Source: Dysgonamonadaceae bacterium (GTDB lineage: Bacteria > Bacteroidota > Bacteroidia > Bacteroidales > Azobacteroidaceae). From it: a stretch of DNA of 17,642 nucleotides. Shown here one piece after another: positions 1 to 6,496 of this stretch (positions within the stretch are counted from its first letter, which is position 1; each line of letters starts with the position of its first letter). The stretch lies in contig JAITTA010000247.1 of the NCBI GenBank assembly GCA_031287395.1, forward strand, positions 1 through 17,642, given 5' to 3'. The position numbers were made by a program, and so were the translations under genes. The notes under the pieces are model-generated. The model was not told the DNA's origin, did no database searches, and saw only the letters and a program-made list of their open reading frames with translations.

Positions 1-207
1 CAGGTATCCCCGAACCCGACATCGGGAATCATCCGGGTGAGTAATACCCAAGCGAACCAAACAGTCCGCATCACGGATGTGACCGGTTCGCTGAAGGGAA
101 CTTACAAAACCGGGGAAGGTACGACGACGATCGACCTGACCGGCTATGCCAAAGGCACGTACATGCTGCAATACAACGGCAAAACGTTCAAGGTTATCAG
201 GAAATGA
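1..207 (+). CDS. 3' end of a T9SS-secreted protein (type A C-terminal sorting domain)
   Basis: The window opens inside a reading frame (frame 1) that codes 68 residues before a TGA at 205-207; the 5' part lies outside. The visible peptide begins with VSPNPTSG, continues with VRITDVTG and a T-x-I-D-L-x-x-Y-x-x-G-T-Y-M-L motif, and ends KVIRK. This is the classic type IX secretion C-terminal sorting domain, which routes a protein through the outer membrane and is usually removed on A-LPS anchoring. The nature of the mature protein (protease, adhesin, glycosidase) cannot be told from this piece. It is richer in G+C (about 53% by hand count) than the genes that follow and prefers codons such as ACG, GGC and CTG. 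A strong terminator follows directly. Confidence in the sorting domain is high; the cargo is unknown. Confidence 0.9.
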   Translation, partial: QVSPNPTSGIIRVSNTQANQTVRITDVTGSLKGTYKTGEGTTTIDLTGYAKGTYMLQYNGKTFKVIRK

Positions 208-216
208 TGTGCCGAT

Positions 217-241
217 GAATCATTAGAACGAATCATTAGAA
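217..241. repeat. 12-bp tandem direct repeat after the T9SS gene
   Basis: GAATCATTAGAA occurs at 217-228 and again at 230-241, separated by one base (13-bp period). It lies between the stop codon of the T9SS gene and its terminator. It probably arose by slippage; no function is visible. Confidence 0.7.
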
Positions 242-245
242 TAAG

Positions 246-280
246 GAAGGGCTTGCCGCGTTGCAAGCCCTTCTTTTTTT
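246..280 (+). terminator. Intrinsic terminator of the T9SS-cargo gene
   Basis: A perfect 11-bp stem (GAAGGGCTTGC at 246-256 with GCAAGCCCTTC at 263-273) closes a 6-nt loop and is followed by seven T residues at 274-280. Orientation and the T-run fit termination of the plus-strand gene ending at 207. Confidence 0.92.
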
Positions 281-295
281 CATTTCTTTTCATTC

Positions 296-342
296 AAAAA
301 AGTAGGCCGTCTCACAATGAAGTAAGACGGCCTACTTTTTTT
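296..342. terminator. Bidirectional terminator between T9SS gene and tRNA-His
   Basis: A 12-bp perfect stem (AGTAGGCCGTCT at 301-312 with AGACGGCCTACT at 325-336) encloses a 12-nt loop. It has an A-run on its left (296-301) and a T-run on its right (336-342), so it can stop transcription in both directions. It backs up the plus-strand terminator and ends the minus-strand tRNA-His transcript, possibly also folD read-through. Confidence 0.88.
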
Positions 343-352
343 CTTTAAGGGG

Positions 353-426
353 GGTGGAAGATCGGGTTCGAACCGACGACCCTCAGAACCACAATCTGAT
401 GCTCTAACCAACTGAGCTACGACCAC
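353..426 (-). tRNA. tRNA-His (anticodon GTG)
   Basis: Read on the minus strand, the 74-nt sequence folds as a cloverleaf: acceptor 5' strand GTGGTCG, D stem GCTC/GAGC, anticodon stem TCAGA/TCTGA with loop TTGTGGT (anticodon GTG at 390-392), variable loop GGGTC, T stem GTCGG/CCGAT with loop TTCGAAC, acceptor 3' strand CTTCCAC and discriminator C. The base just before the acceptor (427) is a G, matching the extra G-1 opposite C73 that is the histidine identity element. CCA is not fully encoded. Oddity: acceptor positions 5:68 and 6:67 read U-U and C-U, so two adjacent pairs are broken, while the other five pair normally. A promoter lies just upstream and a terminator just downstream, so the gene looks expressed. 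Confidence 0.92.
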
Positions 427-456
427 CATGTATCAATTGAGGTTTCAATTGCGTTG

Positions 457-487
457 CAAAGTTACAATATTTCTTGTATTTTACAAA
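457..487 (-). promoter_or_regulatory. Promoter of tRNA-His
   Basis: On the minus strand, TTTG (484-487) is followed after exactly 19 bp by TAACTTTG (457-464). This matches the Bacteroidota housekeeping pattern TTTG-N19-21-TAnnTTTG. The expected start near 450 leaves a leader of about 20 nt before the tRNA. Confidence 0.8.
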
Positions 488-527
488 GTTTTTGAGCAAA
501 AATATTTTGTCGGGGACTTGTACAATC

Positions 528-1409
528 CTATTGGTAGATAGTTTTTTTTCCGGCCAGCAGGGTATTTTTCATCAAAGAAATGATAGTCATAGGACCCACT
601 CCTCCGGGAACCGGAGTAATGTAGGAGCATTTCGGTGCAACTTCATCGAATTTTACGTCTCCGGTCAGTTTGAAACCGGATTTTGTTTTGTTTGAGGGGA
701 CCCGTGTGGTTCCGACATCAATTACGATAGCCCCGTCTTTCACCATATCTGCTTTTACAAATTCGGGAGAACCCAGAGCCGCAATGATAATATCTGCCTG
801 TAGGCAATATTCTTTGATATTTTTAGTACGACTGTGGCAGACAGTTACGGTACAGTCGCCGGGATAGGCTTTTTGCATCATTAACGAAGCCATCGGTTTT
901 CCCACGATATTGCTTCTTCCCAGGATTACACAATGTTTGCCGGAGGTTTCGATATTGTAACGTTTCAATAACTCCAGGATTCCTGCCGGTGTTGCAGAAA
1001 CAAAGCAAGGCAATCCGATAGACATACGGCCTACGTTGATCGGGTGAAAACCATCGACATCCTTCCGGTAATCAATGGTTTCAATTACTTTTTGTTCGGA
1101 TATATGTTTGGGCAGGGGCAATTGTACGATAAAACCATCGACATCGGGGTTATTATTCAACTCGATTACTTTTTTCAGTAATTCTTCTTCTGTTACATTA
1201 TTTTCATAACGTATCAATGAAGATTTGAAGCCGACTTCTTCACAAGTTTTCACTTTGCTGGCAACGTAAGTTTCGCTTCCTCCGTCGTGTCCTACAAGGA
1301 TTGCCGCCAAGTGAGGGATCTTACCTCCAGAAGCTTTTATTTGTCTGACTTCGGCTACAATTTCCAGCTTCATTTGTGCCGAAATGGCTTTTCCGTCTAT
1401 TAATTCCAT
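528..1409 (-). CDS. folD: Bifunctional methylenetetrahydrofolate dehydrogenase/cyclohydrolase FolD
   Basis: This cytosolic enzyme oxidises 5,10-methylene-THF to methenyl-THF with NADP+ and hydrolyses it to 10-formyl-THF, feeding purine synthesis and initiator-tRNA formylation. At 293 residues it has the family's usual length. The N-terminal catalytic domain carries ETYVASK (46-52; Tyr48 and the catalytic Lys52), QLPLP (96-100) and DVDGF (117-121). The dinucleotide-binding domain shows GRSNIVGKP (164-172). The C-terminal signature PVPGGVGPMT is at 266-275. All expected catalytic residues are present. The ATG at 1407-1409 aligns with the usual FolD N-terminus. The gene sits 14 bp downstream of ffh and is probably co-transcribed with it. 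No clear hairpin terminator follows the TAG at 528-530, so transcripts may continue into tRNA-His. Confidence 0.97.
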   Translation of the reverse strand: MELIDGKAISAQMKLEIVAEVRQIKASGGKIPHLAAILVGHDGGSETYVASKVKTCEEVGFKSSLIRYENNVTEEELLKKVIELNNNPDVDGFIVQLPLPKHISEQKVIETIDYRKDVDGFHPINVGRMSIGLPCFVSATPAGILELLKRYNIETSGKHCVILGRSNIVGKPMASLMMQKAYPGDCTVTVCHSRTKNIKEYCLQADIIIAALGSPEFVKADMVKDGAIVIDVGTTRVPSNKTKSGFKLTGDVKFDEVAPKCSYITPVPGGVGPMTIISLMKNTLLAGKKTIYQ

Positions 1410-1423
1410 GTTTCAATTGTTAA

Positions 1424-2752
1424 TTATCTCCTCCTCGGCATCATCCCTTTTCCAAGGAATTTAGATCCTCCGGTTACCATTTTCATCATTTTTCGGGTTT
1501 CGTCGAATTGTTTTAACAATTTATTGACTTCTACCACACTGGTACCGCTACCTTTGGCGATACGGGCACGCCGTGAACCGTTCAGGATTGCCGGATTCGT
1601 ACGTTCTGCCGGGGTCATGGAATGAATGATTGCTTCAATACTTTTGAAAGCGTCGTCGTCGATATCGACATCTTTCAAAGCTTTTCCTACTCCCGGAATC
1701 ATGGATGCCAAATCTTTCAGGTTACCCATTTTTTTGATTTGGTGGATTTGGGACAGAAAGTCGTTAAAATCGAATTGGTTTTTGGCCAACTTACGCTGCA
1801 ACCGTTTGGCTTCCTCTTCGTCGTATTGTTCCTGGGCTTTTTCCACCAATGAAACGATATCTCCCATCCCGAGTATCCGGTCGGCCATACGTTTCGGGTG
1901 AAAAGGGTCGATAGCATCCAGTTTTTCGCCGGTACCGACAAATTTAATGGGTTTATCGACGACTGTACGAATAGAAAGTGCGGCTCCACCACGGGTATCT
2001 CCGTCTAATTTAGTCAGTACGACACCGTTGAAATCCAGGCGATCGTTAAATTCTTTGGCAGTATTTACAGCGTCCTGGCCGGTCATGGAGTCAACTACGA
2101 ACAAAATTTCATTCGGATTGACGGCCGCTTTGATTGCTGCAATTTCGTTCATCATTTGTTCGTCGATAGCCAGGCGACCGGCAGTATCGACAATAACGAC
2201 ATCGTTGCCGTTTTGTTTGGCGTGTTTGACTGCGTTTTGAGCGATTTGAACCGGATTTTTATTATCTTCTTCGGTGTAAACAGGAACTTCTATCTGTTCC
2301 CCGAGAACTTTCAACTGTTCGATTGCAGCCGGACGATAGATGTCGCAAGCGGTCAGTAAAGGTTTTTTACCTTTTTTTTCTTTTAACATTTTAGCCAGTT
2401 TCCCGGAGAATGTGGTTTTTCCGGAACCTTGCAAACCCGACATTAATATGACGGTGGGACTTCCCTTCAAATCGATTTCTGCTGTTTCTCCCCCCATCAG
2501 TTGAGTTAATTCGTCATGGACGATTTTGATCATCAGTTCGTTGGGTTTGACTGCTGTAAGTACATTTTGTCCGATTGCTTTTTCCTTGACCGTATCGGTG
2601 AAATTTTTGGCAACTTTATAATTTACGTCAGCGTCCAGTAAGGCTTTGCGTACATCCTTAAGAGTTTCTGCAACATTGATTTCGGTGATTTTTCCTTCAC
2701 CTTTCAACAGTTTAAACGATCGTTCTAACCTGTCACTTAAATTTTCAAACAT
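1424..2752 (-). CDS. ffh: Signal recognition particle GTPase Ffh (SRP54)
   Basis: Ffh binds 4.5S RNA and the signal sequences of nascent inner-membrane proteins, and docks with FtsY to deliver ribosomes to the Sec translocon. The 442-residue product has the full N-G-M layout. The N domain spans about 1-90. The G domain carries P-loop GLQGSGKTT (106-114), DTAGRL (189-194), TKLDGDTRGG (247-256) and GTGEK (273-277). The methionine-rich M domain runs from about 300 to 442 and holds the RNA-binding helix SRRARIAKGSG (393-403) and many Met residues in its last 30 positions. Length and motifs are standard, and the ATG start at 2752 is well supported. It has its own upstream promoter and leads into folD 14 bp later. 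Confidence 0.98.
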   Translation of the reverse strand: MFENLSDRLERSFKLLKGEGKITEINVAETLKDVRKALLDADVNYKVAKNFTDTVKEKAIGQNVLTAVKPNELMIKIVHDELTQLMGGETAEIDLKGSPTVILMSGLQGSGKTTFSGKLAKMLKEKKGKKPLLTACDIYRPAAIEQLKVLGEQIEVPVYTEEDNKNPVQIAQNAVKHAKQNGNDVVIVDTAGRLAIDEQMMNEIAAIKAAVNPNEILFVVDSMTGQDAVNTAKEFNDRLDFNGVVLTKLDGDTRGGAALSIRTVVDKPIKFVGTGEKLDAIDPFHPKRMADRILGMGDIVSLVEKAQEQYDEEEAKRLQRKLAKNQFDFNDFLSQIHQIKKMGNLKDLASMIPGVGKALKDVDIDDDAFKSIEAIIHSMTPAERTNPAILNGSRRARIAKGSGTSVVEVNKLLKQFDETRKMMKMVTGGSKFLGKGMMPRRR

Positions 2753-2786
2753 AAGATATCGGATTCTTTTTCTTTAATTTTAAGCG

Positions 2787-2794
2787 CAAAGATA
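2787..2794 (-). promoter_or_regulatory. -7 box of the ffh-folD promoter
   Basis: The minus strand reads TATCTTTG here, matching the Bacteroidota TAnnTTTG element about 35 bp before the ffh start. The upstream element is weak (TTCG at 2814-2817, 19 bp away, instead of TTTG). It lies in the 118-bp gap after the MATE gene, which suggests that ffh is transcribed independently of the panD unit. No hairpin terminator for the MATE gene was found in this gap. Confidence 0.6.
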
Positions 2795-2870
2795 GCGCAT
2801 TTGTATGTATAATCGAATGAAAAAGGCAGAAAAAGTTTTATTGACTTATGCCCATTGATTAAGAAAATAC

Positions 2871-4202
2871 TTAGATTTTTCGGTTTTGCCAATTTCCCCA
2901 TTTCATATAAATGAAACTCCATAGTAAAATACATCCCCAATAAAGAGGTTCGGTAGTCCAGCAAATAGCTAATGAAGCCTTGAGATAACCGGTTACGAAC
3001 CACATGTAAGAGATGTAAATCCCCAGAGTAGCAACCTCGATAAATAAAGCCGTACGGGTGTTTCCGGTACCCGAAACGGAATTGAAGAATACGGTTGAGA
3101 CGGCAATGACAGGAAGAGCCGCCAAAATAACGTACAGCGATGGAATGGACGCTTTGATCAGTTCCGTATTTGAAGAATAGACGGATAAAGCCAATTCCGG
3201 GAATATTGAAATAGGGATGATAATGACAGCTATTACAGATAAACTCATGCGTGCTATTCGCCAGAGAAGTGGGATTACCTCACTTTTTTCTCCTGCTCCA
3301 ATGGTATTGCTGACTAATGTATTGGTAGTCGCTCCTAATGCAAAAATGGGTATTGAAATAATCATATACAGGCTACGGATTACATTGGAAATTGCCAGTT
3401 GTGTTTCACCCATGTGTTCAATAGCCAGGAAAAAGAAAAGCCAGGTACCCAATGATAGGAAGTACTGGATCATCAAAGAGAGTGATACGTTCAGAATGTT
3501 TTTGATTACCAATAGTTTATTGAAACAAATAGAGGTAAAGCCGTACTTTTTCAGGTCGATGGTAGTTGTTGTGTATATGATGAAGAATAACACGGAAGCG
3601 GCTTCGGAGGCCACAGATGCAATAGCTGCTCCGGTGATTCCCAATTCAGGAAATCCCCAATTCCCGAAAATTAACAGATAATCCAGTATTACGTTTACCG
3701 ATCCCATCAATATTGCATTGAAAGATAGTACTTTTGTGTTGGTAATCCCCACATAAAATGCCCGGAACATCACGTTAATCACAGAGAAAAAAAGTCCGTA
3801 GATGCGCCAGTTCAGATACTTGGAGGCAGCTTCCAGAACATTTCTTGAACTCAGGAGACTGCTTAGGATGTTTTCTGAGAAAGTTCTCGTCAGAAAAAAC
3901 AACACCAATGCCAGTAGAAATAAAAATAAACTTCCGTGTACGACAATTTCACCGATTTTATCGTAATTTTTTTCTCCGTTCCGTCTGCCGATCAGGATTT
4001 GAGAACCGGTACTAAATCCGAAAGCCAACATGAACAAGACAATGTAAAAAATCCCGGCAATGGCCGAGGCTCCTAATTCAACTTCTCCGACATGACCGAG
4101 AAAAGCCGTACTGGTAACCTGTATCAGGTTTTGTACCAATAAGGTCAGGAAAATAGGATAAGCGACTTTGAGTATTTGGGAATAATTATACTTGCGATTC
4201 AT
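2871..4202 (-). CDS. MATE-family multidrug/metabolite exporter
   Basis: The 443-residue product is an inner-membrane transporter of the MATE superfamily, which uses a Na+ or H+ gradient to expel cationic or amphipathic small molecules. It is almost wholly hydrophobic, compatible with about 12 transmembrane helices, the first beginning near residue 12 (ILKVAYPIFLTLLVQN). The early motif VTSTAFLGHVGEVELGA and the following GFSTGSQILIGRRNGE (about 63-78) are typical of MATE N-terminal bundles. The two-bundle layout (about 1-220 and 230-443) fits the family, as does the length. The ATG lies 11 bp after the GNAT gene's stop, so it is the last gene of the panD-DUF2156-GNAT-MATE unit. Substrate cannot be read from sequence; the modifying enzymes upstream suggest, without proving, that it exports a modified small molecule. 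Confidence 0.93.
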   Translation of the reverse strand: MNRKYNYSQILKVAYPIFLTLLVQNLIQVTSTAFLGHVGEVELGASAIAGIFYIVLFMLAFGFSTGSQILIGRRNGEKNYDKIGEIVVHGSLFLFLLALVLFFLTRTFSENILSSLLSSRNVLEAASKYLNWRIYGLFFSVINVMFRAFYVGITNTKVLSFNAILMGSVNVILDYLLIFGNWGFPELGITGAAIASVASEAASVLFFIIYTTTTIDLKKYGFTSICFNKLLVIKNILNVSLSLMIQYFLSLGTWLFFFLAIEHMGETQLAISNVIRSLYMIISIPIFALGATTNTLVSNTIGAGEKSEVIPLLWRIARMSLSVIAVIIIPISIFPELALSVYSSNTELIKASIPSLYVILAALPVIAVSTVFFNSVSGTGNTRTALFIEVATLGIYISYMWFVTGYLKASLAICWTTEPLYWGCILLWSFIYMKWGNWQNRKI

Positions 4203-4213
4203 TCAATTGAAGT

Positions 4214-5083
4214 TTAGTCAAGCATTGTATTCATGTAAATATCACCGGATATGGTTATAGATTCGTCTAAAATCCGGATCATTCCCCAATAGTGGGAAAA
4301 AGATCCGGAAGTACTATTCAGTTCGATTATTTCTTTTTTACCTGAAGAGTAGGCTATGGATGATAAGAATACCTGTTTTATTTCATTTTTACAGAAACAT
4401 TCTTTGAGTTTTACAGTGTTCTCTGTTTCCCCGGGGATTGACAGCGCGATTTCATTTTCTCCTGCGAATACGGTTCCGTCTTCTATAAACAGGTCTTCCA
4501 GAATATTACGGAACTGTTGTTTCGTTTTCAGCACCACCTGTTTTTTTCGATTCAGGAATCCGGAATAGATGGTATAGAGCGTTTCCAAATCAATCTCTTC
4601 CATGGATTTGTATTGTAGAAACAGCGAATTTTTTCCGGTTTTTCCGGGATTTACCTGCTGGGTGCTGATACTTTCCGAATACCATGGAAACGCTTTTTTA
4701 TAGCCATATTTAGTATAAAAATCAAAGAGCCATTCTTCCTGTGGAATTAAAAATGTAATGGGGACCCGTTTTCGGTTCATTTCTTCGAGAGCATATTTTA
4801 ATAATTCACCCATGTATCCTTTACGTTGATAATTCGGATGTGTCATTGCTCCGGAAATATAAGCGGCAGGAAAAATCGGATCTTCAAGTTTAATCTGGTA
4901 AGGTATCATTTGCAGGGAAGCAATGGGCTGTCCGTCTTCCAAAGCAATCAGGGTTTCCTCATGCCGGTAAACCTTATCGAAATAAAAGGTCCGGAATTCC
5001 AGAGTATCCTCCGGAAAACAAAGTTTCCACATTTCGATTAAAGTTTGTTTGTATTGTTCTTCCCCGTATTGAAACCGAATCAT
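4214..5083 (-). CDS. Eis-like GNAT acetyltransferase
   Basis: This 289-residue cytosolic protein probably transfers an acyl group from acetyl-CoA to an amine. The N-terminal half is a GNAT fold. THPNYQRKGYMGELL (81-95) is the acetyl-CoA pyrophosphate-binding loop, in the R-[KR]-G-[LYV]-[LM] form usual for Eis-type enzymes rather than the canonical G/A ending. FYTKYGY (122-128) is the conserved C-terminal strand segment 'F-Y-x-K-x-G'. The second half (about 140-289) resembles the remodelled second domain of Eis-like proteins but is shorter, since Eis proteins are usually about 400 residues. The start codon overlaps the stop of the upstream DUF2156 gene by 4 bp (ATGA at 5080-5083), indicating translational coupling. 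The acceptor substrate is unknown; aminoglycoside or peptide acetylation are possibilities known from relatives. Confidence 0.87.
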   Translation of the reverse strand: MIRFQYGEEQYKQTLIEMWKLCFPEDTLEFRTFYFDKVYRHEETLIALEDGQPIASLQMIPYQIKLEDPIFPAAYISGAMTHPNYQRKGYMGELLKYALEEMNRKRVPITFLIPQEEWLFDFYTKYGYKKAFPWYSESISTQQVNPGKTGKNSLFLQYKSMEEIDLETLYTIYSGFLNRKKQVVLKTKQQFRNILEDLFIEDGTVFAGENEIALSIPGETENTVKLKECFCKNEIKQVFLSSIAYSSGKKEIIELNSTSGSFSHYWGMIRILDESITISGDIYMNTMLD

Positions 5084-5979
5084 GACTCTCTTTTTTCAGT
5101 AGCAACTCCCTTTTCCAATAAAATAACAGGATGATACGATAATTTTGCTTTTCGAAGCGATTCTAAACCCAAATCTTCTTCCCGGTTTATATAAGTGTAT
5201 CCGGAACATTCATTCTCTGCAAACTGTTGGTTAATCATGGTAAACCCTCCCTCTATTTCGTATAGGGATTTTTCTGCATGAACTCCGAAAGTATCTGCAG
5301 TAAGGGGTTGTCCGTATGAATAGGCCACAATGGTTCCGTCCACCCGGAGAGCACCGCCGGTCAATCCTAATTGTTCAAAGTTGGCAAAAGCACATTCCAC
5401 TGATATTCTTTCATTGATCAGGGAAGGATCGCTACAGTTTCCGTTTTCCTTACACCATTTGGAATACAATTCCAGACATTCCGGAATGATATCCGGAGTG
5501 ATCCGGAGGTATTCGTAACGGTAATTTTTTTTGAATTTGTTGATATGATTCCGTTTAGATTGTAACTTTTTCCCTCTCAGGGTAATCAAATCTTCGGTAT
5601 TATAGAGGTACTCGAACCATGAACGGTTTGGACTGTACTCAAACTTGCCGGGATAAACCTTTTCCACATTCTCATACATTTCCCTTGTCAAGGCGAACAT
5701 CCGGAATGGTTCATTGCGTTCTTTCGAATCGGCAATGATTGTTTCTAAAGCTGTTTTTAAACAACCATCCCCCATCGGATACATATAACCCGGTTTTTTC
5801 CCTCCGGCCCAGAACCGTAAAAAGAGAAAACCTCCTTCAATAGCGTAAGATGTTTTGTATTTCGGCGCCCAACAATAGATATTTGCAAAAGAAAAATCAC
5901 AATTCCTGAAAGTACTTTTTTTCAGAAACTGATTCAGTTTATCTTTGTCTTTGATTGTGATTTCCTGAAAGTCAAGCAT
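5080..5979 (-). CDS. DUF2156 / phosphatidylglycerol lysyltransferase-like domain protein
   Basis: The 299-residue protein matches the DUF2156 family, the double-GNAT soluble domain found in MprF-type aminoacyl-phosphatidylglycerol synthases, which move an amino acid from aminoacyl-tRNA onto lipid. Recognisable segments are FLFLRFWAGG (51-60), LRGKKLQSKRNHINKFKK (134-151), a basic stretch typical of the family, and YINREEDLGLESLRKAKLSY (263-282). There is no transmembrane segment, so it is the stand-alone cytosolic form rather than a full flippase-synthase, and its acceptor is unknown. It starts one base after the panD stop and overlaps the next GNAT gene by 4 bp, so it is certainly in the same operon. 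Two GNAT-fold transferases in a row ahead of an exporter suggest stepwise modification of one molecule; that is inference. Confidence 0.85.
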   Translation of the reverse strand: MLDFQEITIKDKDKLNQFLKKSTFRNCDFSFANIYCWAPKYKTSYAIEGGFLFLRFWAGGKKPGYMYPMGDGCLKTALETIIADSKERNEPFRMFALTREMYENVEKVYPGKFEYSPNRSWFEYLYNTEDLITLRGKKLQSKRNHINKFKKNYRYEYLRITPDIIPECLELYSKWCKENGNCSDPSLINERISVECAFANFEQLGLTGGALRVDGTIVAYSYGQPLTADTFGVHAEKSLYEIEGGFTMINQQFAENECSGYTYINREEDLGLESLRKAKLSYHPVILLEKGVATEKRES

Positions 5980-5980
5980 A

Positions 5981-6331
5981 TCATATTAATTTATTTGTCT
6001 TTGTGTCCGGAAATACGATAGCCGGTCTGAATGTTTTGGCCTCTCCGGCATCCATCCATGCATAAGCCATAATGATAATGATATCGCCCGGCTGTACTTT
6101 ACGGGCAGCAGCACCATTAAGACAAATCATTCCGGAATTTCTTACGCCTTTGATAACGTATGTTTCGAGGCGTTCGCCATTATTATTATTCACAATCTGT
6201 ACCTTTTCCCCTTCGATCAGATTTGCAGCATCCATTAAATCTTCATCGATGGTAACACTTCCTATGTAATTCAAATTTGCTTCGGTTACTGTAACCCGGT
6301 GCAGTTTGGATTTAACAACTTCAATGTACAT
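5981..6331 (-). CDS. panD: Aspartate 1-decarboxylase PanD
   Basis: PanD decarboxylates L-aspartate to beta-alanine, the precursor that PanC joins to pantoate for pantothenate and CoA. It is made as an inactive pi-protein that self-cleaves to create a pyruvoyl cofactor. At 116 residues it has near-standard length. The cleavage site Gly24-Ser25 sits in YIGSVTID (22-29); Ser25 becomes the pyruvoyl group. Lys9, Arg54, Thr57 and Tyr58, conserved in the E. coli enzyme, are all at the same numbers. The NGAAAR motif (72-77) is also present. It is first in a four-gene unit, 1 bp ahead of DUF2156, with its own promoter. panC lies about 1.8 kb upstream on the same strand; panB is not in the window. Confidence 0.97.
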   Translation of the reverse strand: MYIEVVKSKLHRVTVTEANLNYIGSVTIDEDLMDAANLIEGEKVQIVNNNNGERLETYVIKGVRNSGMICLNGAAARKVQPGDIIIIMAYAWMDAGEAKTFRPAIVFPDTKTNKLI

Positions 6332-6345
6332 CGTTTAACTAATTA

Positions 6346-6393
6346 AAAAATGAAAAGAATCAAGACTTTTCTGAATTCCTTCATTTTTGATTC
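6346..6393 (-). other. Mutually exclusive pairing elements in the panD leader
   Basis: Two inverted repeats overlap in the AT-rich panD leader: TTCATTTTT (6380-6388) with AAAAATGAA (6346-6354), and TTGATTC (6387-6393) with GAATCAA (6357-6363). In the minus-strand RNA these 9-bp and 7-bp pairings cross, so they could form a pseudoknot or two alternative structures. A run of U follows the longer hairpin. Chance is possible in such AT-rich sequence. Confidence 0.35.
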
Positions 6394-6404
6394 GAATTGC
6401 GGTA

Positions 6405-6412
6405 CAAAGTTA
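6405..6412 (-). promoter_or_regulatory. -7 box of the panD operon promoter
   Basis: The minus strand reads TAACTTTG, a full match to TAnnTTTG, about 75 bp before the panD ATG. The upstream box is poor (GTTG at 6430-6433, 17 bp away). It lies in the 165-bp gap after the phosphoethanolamine-transferase gene, so panD probably has its own start even if panC transcripts read through. Confidence 0.6.
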
Positions 6413-6496
6413 ATACATTTTCAAGAATACAACACCACTCTTTTCTTTTAACGCATATTTATGCATAAGTGTTCTTGTCGGAAATTGCTGTAGAGG

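Noticed and set aside
474..867. Plus-strand frames antisense to folD
   Set aside because: They lie opposite intact folD coding sequence and the tRNA promoter; no protein family resemblance.
2737..3003. 88-codon minus-strand frame overlapping the ends of the ffh and MATE genes
   Set aside because: It overlaps the C-terminal coding region of the MATE gene in another frame and has no family features; treated as a shadow frame.
3217..3681. 154-codon plus-strand frame inside the MATE gene
   Set aside because: It is wholly antisense to a well-supported transporter gene, without promoter or recognisable domain.
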